Assembly (NCBI RefSeq): GCF_001625195.1
Contig: NC_054389.1
Span: forward strand, 8,862,520-8,926,519
Direction of reading: 5' to 3'
DNA from: Drechmeria coniospora
Lineage: Eukaryota > Ascomycota > Sordariomycetes > Hypocreales > Ophiocordycipitaceae
DNA: 64,000 nucleotides
The stretch's first letter is position 1. The number at the start of each line of letters is the position of its first letter. A model generated the notes under the pieces. The model was not told the origin of the DNA and ran no database searches. It worked only from the letters and a program-made list of their open reading frames with translations. Position numbers and translations under genes: made by a program. Below are positions 38,541 to 49,897 of this stretch, piece by piece.

Positions 38541-41498
38541 ATGTCGCAGCACGGCGACGATGTGGCATCGTCTCCGCAGCACACGGATCAGAGCCACGAC
38601 CAGGACGACACGAGACCCTCGTCGCTGTCTGATTCGGACCCGGACACGGTATGTCCTGGACTTCTCACCGGCTCACATCCAGTTCGCTTCCGGCACTCGC
38701 ACTGGACGATGCCGTCGCGTAACCTCCATGGCGTCGTCGAGCGGCGCACAAAACGCTAACGACCTCGCACAGGGAGCCGAGAACGATTCTTTCGAAGATG
38801 CTGTCGATGCCGCATCTGTACGGTCCTTGACGAAGAGGTCCGTCTCCGTCACCAAGCCTCCGCTGCCCAAGGACGAACCAGAAGCAGACAAGGAGGGCGA
38901 GACTCGAAGCCGCGAGGTTGAGTCTCCAACCTCGGACGAGGCCGCGTCCAATCCTCAATCTGGACGCGAATCATCACCCATCTCCAACCGCATATCAAAC
39001 GACTTGAACCTTGACAATGTTGAGCTCGATGACGAAACGCCCTCGAAAAGTCAAGGTAGATTCTGCACCCCTGCTGCGTCTCCTTTTCTCTCGCCAGGAC
39101 TAACATTGCATGCTTAGAGCTTCAAAAGCCCGTCGGCAAAGACAAAGATAAATCTCATCAGACATTATCGCTAAACAGCATCACCAGCGCCCTTCCTTCC
39201 ATGCCTTGGTCTCCCACGGTGGATCCGCTTTCGAAGAGCCCTGGCCCGTCCTTGTCGGCGCTCGCGTCGCCGCCGTCATCACATACCAACAGTCCACACC
39301 CAACTCGGAAGCTGACAAGTCCCTTTTCTTGGCTGTCGCGAAGTTCATCCAACAAGGACAAAGACAAGGACGGCGCCATGGTGCCCCCGACACAAGTCTC
39401 GCCGAGGCGGAACACGGCCAGCTCCATTGCGACCCTCACGAGTAACCCTGAGATGATGCTTAGTCGACTGGACGAGGATAGCGAAAGGAGATCCAGCTGG
39501 GTACAGTTGTCAAATCGTGAGAGCCTCAAGGACAGGTTCAAGGCACTCAGGATGCGAGAGGAATCCGTCATTGTACTGGCGGTCGGGGACAATGACAAGG
39601 CCAGCAATGCGCTTGGCTTGGTACCCGCAACCGACGATTCCTCGAGCGACAAGAGCCAGCCCCCGCCTGTCCTTTCACCAACCAATGATCTGGCACCTGG
39701 AACCGTGTCCGGTATGAACGCCGGGCCGTCCACCATGCCGGATACTCAGGTCGACTGGGATCTTTGGCAGTCTGTTGTCTACGAAGGTCCGGCGGCGGTA
39801 GCCCGAACCAGCGCAGAGGAGCTGAACATAGCCATAGCCACGGGGATCCCGCACGCCATTCGTGGCGTCATCTGGCAAGTCCTAGCGCAGAGCAAGAATG
39901 ATGACCTCGAGGCTGTCTACCGTGTGCTCGTGGCAGAGGGCACCGAGATGGACAAGAGCCGACACAGCAACAGCACGACGACAAGCATTGCCAGCAACAA
40001 AAATCTGAGCGCACCGAGCGGTGATACGGTGACATCGTCAGCATCCTCCGTGCACTCGGAACAGTCAGCTGGGAATGGCAGTTCGTCTCCAAAAGGCGAC
40101 AAGAGCGTGAAAGCGACAACAAAGGCTCAGGCCGCCGTCACTGCCGAGCGGAGGAAGCGGAAAAAGGACGATGCCATGAACTTGCAGAAGCTTGAGAAGA
40201 CAATTCGCCGGGATCTCGGTGCCCGTACGAGCTATTCAAAGTACGCTGCCGCCGCCGGGCTGCAGGAGGGCCTGTTCGGTGTGTGCAAGGCCTATGCACT
40301 CTACGACGAAGGGGTCGGGTATGCACAGGGCATGAATTTTCTGATCATGCCCTTGCTGTTCAATGTGAGTGCCACGCTCGGTAGTTGGGTTAGCGATTTG
40401 GCGAAGCTGACAAACCATAGATGTCGGAAGAGGAGGCCTTTTGCTTGCTCGTTCGGTTGATGAACCACTATCACCTCCGGGACCTTTTCGTTCAAGACAT
40501 GCCAGGCTTGCACTTGCACCTGTACCAGTTCGAACGTCTGCTAGAAGACACCGAACCTGCGCTGTACTGTCACCTGCATCGACGAGGCATCTCGCCCCAT
40601 CTCTACGCCACGCAGTGGTTCTTGACGCTGTTTGCTTATCGATTCCCACTTCAACTGGTGCTCCGGATTTACGATCTGATCTTCTCCGAAGGCCTCTCCG
40701 CGATTCTTCGATTCGGTCTCGTCCTCATGCAAAAGAACGCGACGACTCTATTGAGCATATCGGACATGCAACAGCTCACGACGTATCTGAAAGACAAGCT
40801 CTTTGACGTGTACATCGACAAGGACCCAAGCCAGGGAAGCATTCTCGAGAACGGCTTCTTCGGAAGCTCGAGCTCGAACCTAGACAAGGAGGTGTACAGA
40901 GCGGACCAGCTCGTTACCGACGCTTGCGAAGTCAAGATAAGACCCGAGACGCTGAAAATGTACACCGCCGAATGGGAGGAACAGGCCAGGTTGGAGAAGA
41001 GCCGCGAAACGGAATTGATGGAGCTCCGTGCGGCAAACCAAAATTATGCTGTTCAGGTCCGAAAGCTCGAGGAGCGAGTCCAGGTCTGTGACAGCGAACA
41101 AGCATCTCTGGCCACCGAACTCGTTCACACCAAGGTCGAGAACGAGGAGATTCGTGATGAAAACGAGAGCACCAAGGGGCAGGTTAGAGAGCTTAAGGTG
41201 GTCATTGAGCAGATGCCAGCCGAGCTGGAAGAGAAATGGAAGCTCGAGCGAGAAGACCTGATGAAGCGGAACGAAAAGGTGCACGAGGACAACCTCAGGC
41301 TAGAGAAGGAGATGACTGAACTGGAGGAGGAACTAGTGCAAACGAAGATGCGATATGCCGAGGTGAGCCCTCCCCCCCCTCCTCCGTCAACATCCCGTCT
41401 GTCCGTCTCTTAGCTAACGCCGGGTTCCTTGACAGATCAACGCTCAGCACGAGGACCTCACGCGCAGGTGGACCGACGTCAAGCGACAATTCGCATAG
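38541..41498 (+). CDS. GYP5: TBC-domain Rab GTPase-activating protein, Gyp5-like
   Basis: Five exons (38541-38648, 38773-39055, 39118-40364, 40421-41362, 41436-41498) give 880 residues. The TBC domain speeds GTP hydrolysis by Rab proteins; yeast Gyp5 acts on Ypt1/Sec4 in ER-Golgi and exocytic traffic. The first about 340 residues are Ser/Pro-rich and disordered. The TBC domain starts at IPHAIRGVIWQVLA and is interrupted by a long Ser/Thr/Lys-rich insert. It resumes with both catalytic fingers intact: Arg finger in IRRDLGART (R500) and Gln finger in VGYAQGMNFL (Q534). The C-terminal about 200 residues are a heptad-like coiled coil (VRKLEERVQVCDSEQ and onward), as in Gyp5/Gyl1. The last exon encodes only 20 residues. 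Confidence 0.92.
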
Positions 41499-42051
41499 AG
41501 AAAACTTCGTTGGCCACTTTCTTTCCCCTTCATCACGGCATTCATGTACAAAAATAGTCGTTTTGCGCCAGCGACAGTTTGCTGTTGGTCCTTTCCGTCG
41601 TTTCCTTGCCCTAGCGGAGGTACGAGCTGGCTGTATACAGTACGAATTTGTCGGCAGTGGCCATTGTTCGGCGTCTTTTGAGGACATTCGGAGCAGGATC
41701 CCCAAAAGGATGGCTGTGGCTCTGGGTCAAGCTGGCAGGCAGACGTTGATTTTCCGACGAACCCGATCGGTCGAGGAGTGAATACAAATCACTCTTAAAA
41801 GTAGCTTTCCTTGCATGCACGAGATGCACCCTTTGAATGGCGTCACGCGACAGAAGAGGCTGACGGGGAACCGTGCCTCATTAACATTGTCTTCGTTGCA
41901 AATTTGTAATCTTGATTCCCTACGGACCCATCCCGATGCTTTTCTGTGAAGCTCTTTATGCCCTGAAACGATGAGACCACTAGAAATCCCATGACACCAT
42001 GCCGAAGGGCCAAAGTCCCGTCACCACAACCACTCCACGTCCCAACAACGC
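41499..42051. other. Convergent intergenic stretch
   Basis: 3' ends of the Gyp5-like and RPS8 genes. No gene is seen. Confidence 0.55.
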
Positions 42052-42741
42052 TTACTTGTGGTGCAGCTTGCGCTGGTAGAAAGCGAGCTCCTCACCCTCA
42101 AGGATGTAACCGTCGCAGCGGCCAGACTGGCCGGGGCGGCTGGAGATGATGGCGTACAGGCGACCGGCCTCGAACTGCTTCTCGACAGCGGCCTCGACCT
42201 TGCCCTGGGAGGCGTAGCGGGCGGCCTGCTTCTTCTCAACGGCGTTGCTCTTCTTCACCTCCTCCTCGGTCTTGCCCTCCTTGGCAGCCTGAGCCTTCTG
42301 GCGTCTGCGGCCAATGGGCTGGCCGTAGTGAGCCTCGTACCATTGTCGGAAGGGAGCGGCATCAATCTGAACGACGGCGCTTCGGGTCAGGGTGTTGGTG
42401 CGGACCAGTTCGTTGTTGGAGGGGTGGTAGGCGACGACGATGACACGGGTCTTGCGGGTGCAGCCCTCGGAGGCCCAGGAGAAGTTACCGGAGTCGAGAC
42501 GCAGGGCACGGTACTTGTGGTTGCCGCCGCGGGTGCGGACGGTGTGGATGCGCTTAGCACCGATACGGGTGTTGGCACCCTGGCGACCGGCTTCGAAAGC
42601 GCGCTTCTTCCCTGTTGACAGAAGGTCAGAACGTATGTCCTATTCAGAATCATACGGGCTTTCGAGGTGCTACGCACTGTAGAAGGCGCGCTTGGCACCG
42701 GAGGCGGACCGCTTGTGGCGGGAGTCACGAGAGATACCCAT
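42052..42741 (-). CDS. rps8: 40S ribosomal protein S8 (eS8)
   Basis: Two coding exons (42741-42678, 42611-42052; 66-bp intron) give 207 residues. The start [21 protein letters not shown], then [37 protein letters not shown] and the C-terminal [10 protein letters not shown] identify eS8 of the small ribosomal subunit. Codon bias is strong, as in highly expressed genes. A likely 5' UTR intron lies just upstream. The gene converges on the Gyp5-like gene. Confidence 0.97.
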
Positions 42742-42752
42742 GATTGCGAGTT

Positions 42753-42949
42753 CTGAAAGAGGAAGAAAAATGATCAGCATCGATGTCCTGAAGACTGCGA
42801 ATGTGGAACGCGGTTTGCTGCGAAGCGGTTGCACGGCAAATTCTGGCTCGAATTTGATATATCGTCAGGATCGAAACTGGGCGGATATATCGGAGCCATT
42901 GATGCCGGCACCACTCGTCTCGAATTGCCGCAATTCCGGTCGTTCTTAC
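42753..42949 (-). other. Probable 5' UTR intron of RPS8
   Basis: On the minus strand, CATCAG|GTAAGAAC provides a strong donor at 42949, and a pyrimidine-rich TTTCTTCCTCTTTCAG acceptor ends at 42753, 11 bp before the ATG. Introns in the leader are common in fungal ribosomal protein genes. Inferred from consensus only. Confidence 0.5.
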
Positions 42950-43040
42950 CTGATGAATACGATGCTCACCAGTGCAATCGAATTGTCGGATGTGGGAGGA
43001 GTGAACTTTTCGACTCGAGTTGACGTTGGAGGACTGAATT

Positions 43041-43080
43041 GCAGCGAAAATTGTGGTTGTGGGCACGGGACTTCGCTAGC
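43041..43080 (-). promoter_or_regulatory. Ribosomal-protein promoter words upstream of RPS8
   Basis: On the minus strand this reads GCTAGCG, 17 bases, then ACCACAATTTTCGC. CTAGCG and CACAATTT also occur in this order upstream of RPS6 (20016-20033). Removing the proposed leader intron puts CACAATTT about 116 bases from the ATG here, against 102 in RPS6. Confidence 0.4.
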
Positions 43081-43164
43081 GTCCGGTACGTACCTGCACT
43101 CAGGGCTTCGCGGACTTGCAATAATCCGGCGATGGCCACGTGACCGTCGTCCTTGATTGTGCCA

Positions 43165-43560
43165 GTAGAGTAGGAGTACAGTACAGTACTTACAGTAAGT
43201 ACTTACAGTAAGTACTTACAGTACAAGTACTTGAGTACACAGTACTTGTGCAAGTAAGTACGGCGCACTTACTCCGTACAGAAATATTCCGTACGGAGTA
43301 CAGTACTTACACACAAATTACATGTACTTAAGTACAGTACTCTACTTACATGCGCAATTACTGTACAGAGCACGAAGTACGGAGCACAATACTCCGATCC
43401 GATACTTGTACTTACTTGTACTCCGTACTTCAGAACCCGGACTTGCATGTATTGCTTGCAAGTACGGAGTACGGAGTATTACTGTAAAAGTAATATCCTA
43501 CAGGTTATTACCTATTACTTGTAGTACTGATTATTAGGAGTGGTGCAAGTACAGTACTGT
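43165..43560. repeat. Dense GTAC-word repeat cluster
   Basis: Almost the whole stretch is built of short units such as AGTACTTACAGTA, CAAGTACTTG and CCGTACGGAGTACAGT, in both orientations and partly in tandem. The dyad CCGTACGG at about 43292-43299 is a perfect palindrome. There is no coding potential. Confidence 0.8.
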
Positions 43561-43901
43561 AGTGGCATGGCCTGGATCCTAAACTGACTTCAAGTCGTCT
43601 TTACGCATGCAATAGTGCAAAAAGTCTCAGTTATATGACGGTCTTTCTGCTCGTGCCTGCTCTGTTCGAACTCCCTTTTGTTCCCATTCATGTTCAACCA
43701 TCCAGGATTATCTACCAGACCCTTCATGCCACATCGGCATTTGCGAATAACAGGCTCTGGCATCTGAATTGGTGCTTTGGCGTCTAACCTGGGGACGCTT
43801 TACTCGACCATGATGGTGCGGTTGTAGTTGATTCCGCCGGTGCCATATTCGTACACGCTTCCCCACGGTCTATTATTTCTTTTTCTTTTTCTGCTTTTGT
43901 A
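43561..43901. other. Intergenic stretch
   Basis: Unremarkable AT-balanced sequence ending in a T-rich stretch (TTATTTCTTTTTCTTTTTCT, 43871-43890). This lies downstream of the neighbouring minus-strand gene and may be its 3' UTR. Confidence 0.5.
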
Positions 43902-46211
43902 TCAGTCAAGACACTGCCGGATCACGTCCTGCAAGCGGGCTGGCAACTCGTGGAGCTGCGGTTCGGAGGATGGCCCAAAGGCAAATGCGAGCGTCTCGTC
44001 TTCCGGAGGAGAAACCGGAACAAGATATGGCCAGACAGGCTTTTGTGTCTTCACTTGCCAACGCAAGGTGCCGTCGGGATTGAAGACTTCCTGCTCAGTC
44101 GCCAGAATTCGTGGATCGACCAAGTTCAATCGCGGTAGGGGAAGATAGCGACGAAAGCGAACCCCTCGCCTTTCGCCTTCGTCCTTGAGCTCTGCCAAAG
44201 ATGGCCAGTTGACACGGTGGTGTGCGCCCGGCTCACAAGCATTGAAGCAATTATCCGAAGCGAAAACCGGAGAAAGCTTGGAATCAAGCAGTCTCCCCCA
44301 AAACAGTTTCTCGACCTTGATGTCGACATGTTTCTCCCCTTGCTCGGCGAGGATCCTTCTTCGCTCCAGCTCTTCTAGTTTTCGCCCGACATTTTGTGCC
44401 AGCTCATGCCTGTTGGCATCGGCAATCTGAATCTTCAATGCTGCCAGCTCGGACAAGCTATGGGGAATAAAAGGTGATTTATCGGCTCCGATGTGGTGCA
44501 TGTTACTCATGGTCCTCGCGAAGGCTGCACGCTCCCTGGTGCCCTCACTTACCCACCTCTTCGAATGCGACCACGATCCAGACTCGCGGAGGAGCTGGTC
44601 TCGGGATGACGACAGCGACAAGGCGGACCTGTCGACGAGCTTGTTATTGGAACCGTCGCCCCCCGAAGGCTTGAGCGGGCAGCGAGGAATAAAGGGGACC
44701 CGGCTTAGCTCATGCGCGTTGGTCATCGGCTGCATACTGATTCCTGCCTCGTGGCTGAGCCTAGATTGTGCTCGAAATGGTGTCGCACGATGGCCATGCT
44801 CCGCTGAGGCATTCTGCTGAGATGCATTTCCTGAAACATTGGCTTCGAAACCTGTGACAACAACACTGGGGCTGTCGCCTGTTGTGATTATGTCCTTCGC
44901 CTCTTCCCCTGTCATAGTCTGGTCAGTATGATAATGTCGCCAAATACTCGTACTTTCACGCTCAGGCGGGCCTGGATGAAGTTTCGATGGGATGGGATGA
45001 GTTGGTGTTGGTGCGACTTCAGCCACAACGGGCAACGAAATCATGGTTTGCGCCTGGTGTGCGAAGTCGATGTCCTCTTGAGACAACGCGACGGTTGCAT
45101 ACGATAAATGTAATGGTGGAGAGGCTCCCCGCGGGCCGACGGACGGCTGGGTTGAGGACGGAAAGGCGGTCATGACGTCGCCTTGGAGCTGATGCAATAG
45201 TGCGTGGTATTCAGAGGCGCCGTACGGGTTGACCATGCGACTGGGGGTTCTGTTCGTGTTTCTCTCCTCAAAAACACCTTTCGAGGTGTGTTCATCCGGC
45301 GGAGCAGGACCTAGAGCCTGACGAATGGCTTTTTTCTTCACCTCCCGCAAGCGTGGGCCTCTGTGAGATTGCCCCCCCCGACGTCGCCGAGCTCTCGTGG
45401 CGGGCCCTTTGGCTGAGAAGTCGGCAAGGGAAGCGAAGAGATTCTGGGCTTCCTGTCGGGGAGCCGGAGGCAAAGGCGGCCATTCAGCCCCGATAGAAAC
45501 CTTTCTCTCCGAACAAAGAGAGAGTTGCGCTTGCGGCACACCTAAGCTGGCCAACCGTTGCCTGAGCGCTGTCTGAGATGGAGCTTGGGCGCTTTGGGGC
45601 TCGTCCTCGGTAGCCGACTTGTGATCCTGTTGGGCAGACAGGTTTACCACTGAAAACTTGGATGCAGGACTGCCGGTCTCGGTGATGTGCGATCGAGGCA
45701 GTGCATGGTGATTCGATCCGGAACGAGGCTGGAGAAGTTCGAAGTCCGGTTGGGATGGAGAGATGAGTCCTGCTACGTGCTGTCAGCACAAGGTCGCTCG
45801 TGATCAGACCTCGGGGATGACGGGTTCATGAGCACCTTGAGGTACGCGAGCACACATGAGAGGCATCGAAAGCGACTCATTCACGTCTGTGGCCGGTGGA
45901 TGAGGAGTATAATACGAGGTAAAGGCGAGGCTGTGCCTCCAGGATACTGCATCCTCGCCGTAGCCCAGCCCAGCGTCACGGCACGGCCAGTTTGAAGTTA
46001 GCTGGGGTATGGAGTGATGATAGTTCGTGTCGGGCAGGGACTCGGCGTCTTTCGGAGCTGCAGCGGTGATTTGAGATGCGAAATGATACAGGCTTGGGTA
46101 CCTGACAACATGTTTGTCCCCTCGCGCCGACTCAAGATCGGTCCTCGCGAGCTGGAGCCCCTCGAGCGCAGGGCTCTCTGACGGCGTAAAGTTGCTCGCT
46201 TCAGGATTCAT
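43902..46211 (-). CDS. Uncharacterised 747-residue protein
   Basis: Two exons, 46211-45846 and 45779-43902, are joined in phase 0 over a 66-bp intron. I do not recognise the family. The first about 500 residues are Ser/Pro/Gln-rich with little predicted order, including a basic patch ATRARRRRGGQSHRGPR that could be a nuclear signal. The C-terminal about 180 residues look folded and probably conserved. They contain a charged helix (ELAQNVGRKLEELERRRI) and EKLFWGRLLDSKLSPVFASD, VNWPSLAELKDEGERRG, RRYLPLPRLNLVDPR and DGTLRWQVKTQKPVWPYLV, with several Trp and Pro. No transmembrane segment or signal peptide is visible. The start MNPEASNF is the first ATG in frame. A gene is very likely; its function is unknown. 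Confidence 0.75.
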
Positions 46212-46569
46212 AACCCACAACCACTAGAAAGGCGAAGAAGTGATGGAGTGGGCATGGAGTGTTGGATGAGAGGGTTAAATGGTTGACTCGTTGGTTGCCG
46301 TGGAGGAAGCAGGACACAAGAGGGCACGGCACAAGGGCCGAACCAACCGGTTTGCCTCGTGTCACAGTCGATGGGGATAAACCAGGGCCGGAGGGAACAA
46401 GTTCTCTTGGCATGAGGATGCGGCGGGAAACAAGCCAAGCCTGATTGAACAATGAAAACAGGGAGAGGGAGCCTGCCGGGGAGAGGTGGCTGACAGTCTG
46501 CGGCGATTGCGGAGCTTGGTTGGCAAGGCCGCAAGCCAGATATGGCGAGAACAGGGTAGAAAGGTTGAA

Positions 46570-46705
46570 AGAAGGATGTGAGAGAGGGGAGAGAAGGAGA
46601 AGAAGAAGTAAAGTAGGCGGAGGAGGCGGAGAAGAAGTTGAGGAAGATGAGTAGGAGGAGGAGGAGGAGTAGGAGGAGGAGGGGGGGGGGGGGAGGACGA
46701 TGAGG
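46570..46705. repeat. Polypurine GGA/GAA tract
   Basis: About 135 bp of almost pure G and A, in GGA, GAA and GAG units, ending in a run of about 13 G at 46681-46693. It lies 360-500 bp upstream of the start of the 747-residue gene, so on that gene's sense strand it is a CT-rich promoter or leader. Confidence 0.7.
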
Positions 46706-47731
46706 AGGAGACGTAGAGAAGTAGCAGCAATGGAAGAAAAGAGGAGGAAGTTGAGGAGAAGAGAGGTGTGCGAGACGTGGGTAGTTGCACGAGGGATATT
46801 GGCGACGAAAGAAAAGAAGGCCGCGAGAGGATATTCTGGTTGCTGGTTGGCGGTTGCTGGGCGGCAACACCAGGTGCCGAAGCAGGCTCTGGCCGATTAT
46901 GTGCCGTCTCCTCTCGCCAGAAGATGGGACGACAATGGCCAGCTGCATTTTACTAGCTGCTGAACGAGACGGACATGTCCTCAGAAGCGACTTGTTCCCA
47001 TCTCCTTGTCGAATGCTTCGGCCTTTCGTAGGACGGCAAGGTTTCGAGCCAGACTGGCGAGCGCAAGACGCAATTGGGCGCTTTGGCATGATACGGGCTG
47101 CTCATCTGGGAGCCGATTTGGCCATTATGTGTGGCATGTGAAGTTACACATGGAGTATGTCCACGACTACAGGCGAGAAGAGGTCAGATACTGAGCGTGA
47201 GACCGACCTGGGGTGACGATGACTTTGTCCTCCATTTGAAGGTGGAACGCCGCATGATGACGGCCATCCACATCAACGCCTTGACATGAAGGAATTGTTT
47301 TGAATGGCATGTTTTATCCGTACATGTCGGGGTGCGGGAAGTAAATGCAAGCAAATGTGCTGAAGTTTCCACTTCCCTTTTTGGATCTGCTGCAACCTCT
47401 CCGACTGTCGATGTCGATCGATGTCTTTGTTGTCTTGCCTTGTCCATACTTGCTGGCCCCCTCATCGGGCATTAGTTGGGCCTAGCTGCCGATGGGTGGC
47501 AACGAACCCACCCATAAGTCGTTCCTTGTATGCCGAAGTACCTACTAAGTACAGCACATTAATACTGTACTTAGGTAGTTGTACAGTACTCCGTACAGTG
47601 CGGGCAGTATTCCGTGCGGCCTGCACATATTTGTGGTGTACGGAGCACTTGGAAGTACACCTATATAACACGTGCTTGCATGGTCACTGCAGTGCCCCGT
47701 ACAGTACAGTACAGACACAAGTAGAGTTTGT

Positions 47732-47838
47732 GGCAAAAGTATTTGCCCTCCTTCAGGTACCATTCTCTATTATATTAGATTGGACTAGGCATGTGGTACC
47801 TAAGGGGGGGGGGGGGGGGCAAATACCTTTTGCCCCCC
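47732..47838. repeat. Imperfect inverted-repeat element with G16 run
   Basis: The left arm (47732-47762) reads GGCAAAAGTATTTGCCC and then CTCCTTCAGGTACCA. The right arm (47794-47838) reads TGGTACCTAAGG, a G run to 47819, then CAAATACCTTTTGCCC. The right arm is the reverse complement of the left apart from one extra base and the expanded G run. The spacer of about 31 bp is AT-rich. This is a hairpin or a small terminal-inverted-repeat element of about 107 bp. Confidence 0.75.
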
Positions 47839-47859
47839 ACTGTATGGGAGAATACAAGT

Positions 47860-48175
47860 AGGAGCACGGAGTAATAATACACGGAGTACGGAGTAATAAA
47901 TGCTGTATTTAATCACAGTACGTACACATGTAGTTGTAACTTGTAAGCACATGTACGGAATAGACAATGCTCAAGTGTACGGAGTACTCTGATGTATTCA
48001 TTTACCTCCTGCTTTAAGTAATACTTTTGCTCGTAAGTACTGTACCTATGGAGTACTCAACTACGTGTACTTAAGTACTGTAAATACAGTGCATGGTGTA
48101 CAGTGCCGAGTACTGGCATATACTCGTAAGTACGGAGTGCTCAAGTACTCTTGTATCATTGTACCTGTACTCCGT
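47860..48175. repeat. GTAC-word repeat cluster
   Basis: Repeated TACGGAGTA, AGTACTTGA, CACATGTACGGA and ACTCCGTAC words in both orientations fill the DNA upstream of TSC13. No coding frame is present. Confidence 0.7.
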
Positions 48176-48358
48176 ACCGGCAGGCACTCAGGTTTTGTTT
48201 GTGCAGCAATAATACCTGTTGCACTAAATTTTATGCATCCGAAGCTCAACGAAGCTCAACGGTCCCATAGCCACAGGAGTGCTGCACTTCTCTCTTACAA
48301 CAACAGCAACTAGCTTTGCGTCGCACGTCGCCCGTCCTGCGACACCCCCTTGGTGAAA

Positions 48359-49385
48359 ATGGCGTCGACAATGTCCATCCAGCTCACCAACCGCTGTAGG
48401 TGTCCCCCTTTGTCGCTGGATGCTGCCGGCATGCTGGAAGGCTAGCGAGCCAACGCCCATGATCCTGCATGCCATGCCTTCTCTGCTAATGCGTAAACGC
48501 TTTCAAACTATAGCCCCCAAGCAGCCCATCAAGCGGCTGCCGTCCTCGGTCGAGCTGCCATCGGATGCGACCATCGAGGACCTCAAGAAGGCGATTGCCC
48601 GCGAAGCCCGCTTGGGCGACCATAACCGCGTTGGCCTCTTCGACCCGGTGACGAGCAAGACGATCAAGGACCGCAAGGCCCGCGTCGGCGAGACGACGCA
48701 CGTGCTCGTCAAAGACCTCGGTCCCCAGATCGCTTGGAGGACTGTCTTCCTCGTCGAGTACCTGGGGCCGATCCTGGTGCACGCCCTCGTCGTCGCCGCC
48801 CGGCCGTACCTCTACGCCGCCGGCGATGGCCCCATGTCCTTTTCCCAGTGGCTCAGCTTCGGCATGATCATTGGCCACTTCGTCAAGCGCGAGCTCGAGA
48901 CGCTCTTCGTCCACAAGTTCTCGGCCAACACTATGCCCGCCTTCAACATCTTCAAGAACAGCTTCTTCTACTGGGCCTTCTCCGGCCTCCTCGCCGCCGT
49001 CTCCATCTACAGCCCTCGCTCGCTCGCGGCACGGGCCGACCTGCGCATCCTCGACGCCGCCGGCACCGTCATCTACTTGTTCGGCGAGATGGGCAACGCC
49101 CTCGTCCACCTCTACCTCTCGTCGCTGCGCTCGACTGGCGGCACCGAGCGTCGGATCCCCTCCGGCTACGGCTTCAGCCTCGTCACGTGCCCGAACTACA
49201 TGTTCGAGGTGCTCTCCTGGGTCGGCGTCATTCTCGTGAGCCGCGACTGGGCCGTAACCCTCTTCATCGCCATCGGCGCCGCCCAGATGTACGTCTGGGC
49301 CAAGGGCAAGGAGGCAGCCTATCGCAAGGAGTTTGGCGACAAGTACAAGAAGAAGCGATATGTCATGTTGCCCGGACTTTTGTAG
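48359..49385 (+). CDS. TSC13: Very-long-chain enoyl-CoA reductase (Tsc13)
   Basis: Two exons (48359-48395, 48514-49385) give 302 residues. Tsc13 is the last enzyme of the ER fatty-acid elongation cycle, reducing trans-2-enoyl-CoA with NADPH to make very-long-chain acyl-CoA for sphingolipids. The N-terminus has the ubiquitin-like region typical of TECR/Tsc13 (LPSDATIEDLKKAIARE). Several membrane segments follow, and the C-terminal steroid 5-alpha-reductase-like domain contains HFVKRELETLFVHKFS, SGYGFSLVTCPNYMFEV and KEFGDKYKKKRY. The short first exon encodes MASTMSIQLTNR. The first intron contains a CTAAT branch site. The C-terminal KKKRYVMLPGLL is typical of the family. Confidence 0.95.
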
Positions 49386-49657
49386 GTGAAAAACACAGGA
49401 CGAGGGAGAAGGCGACGGCGTATGTGCGAACCTGTGAAAATGCTGCCTCGCGGACGAGATGTCTCGGGCTGGAGGGCCTCGAGGAGTTCAAGTACCACCC
49501 GGTGCTGGCGAGCAAAAAGGGGGCACAGGGAGCGATGGGACATCGAGAATGGAAGCCAGCGAGGGTGTACGAAAAGCATGCATAGAGTGAAAACAATACC
49601 TCGCCGTTTTTGTGTCGTCATGGTCACCTCACCACCCTAGGCTTGCACATGCGTTGC

Positions 49658-49853
49658 TTATGCGCTCCTGTTCCTGTCCCCGCCTAGCGACGACCCATCG
49701 ACCTGGCGACTGACAGGCTCGATGGATGGCTCGGTGGACGGAGAGGCCACCTCGTCCAGAACCATGGCCCCTCCGTCCCGGTCGCACTCGGCACAGCAGC
49801 TGGCGTCACAGCTACCAGTGCCAGTTCCGCCGTCGATCCCGTCATCAACACCG

Positions 49854-49897
<44 letters not shown>

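Larger units (their letters stand above)
46212..48358. other. Repeat-rich intergenic stretch
   Basis: A purine-only GGA-rich tract (46570-46705) precedes the 747-residue gene. The region 47530-48175 is dominated by GTAC words and contains a hairpin-like element with a G run. A 293-codon minus-strand frame (46208-47089) is low-complexity, translating the C/T-rich complement of the purine tract, and I reject it as a gene. Confidence 0.6.

Noticed and set aside
46208..47089. 293-codon minus-strand frame upstream of the 747-residue gene
   Set aside because: Its middle is a translated CT-rich tract (runs of Pro, Leu and Ser). The frame is open because of low complexity.
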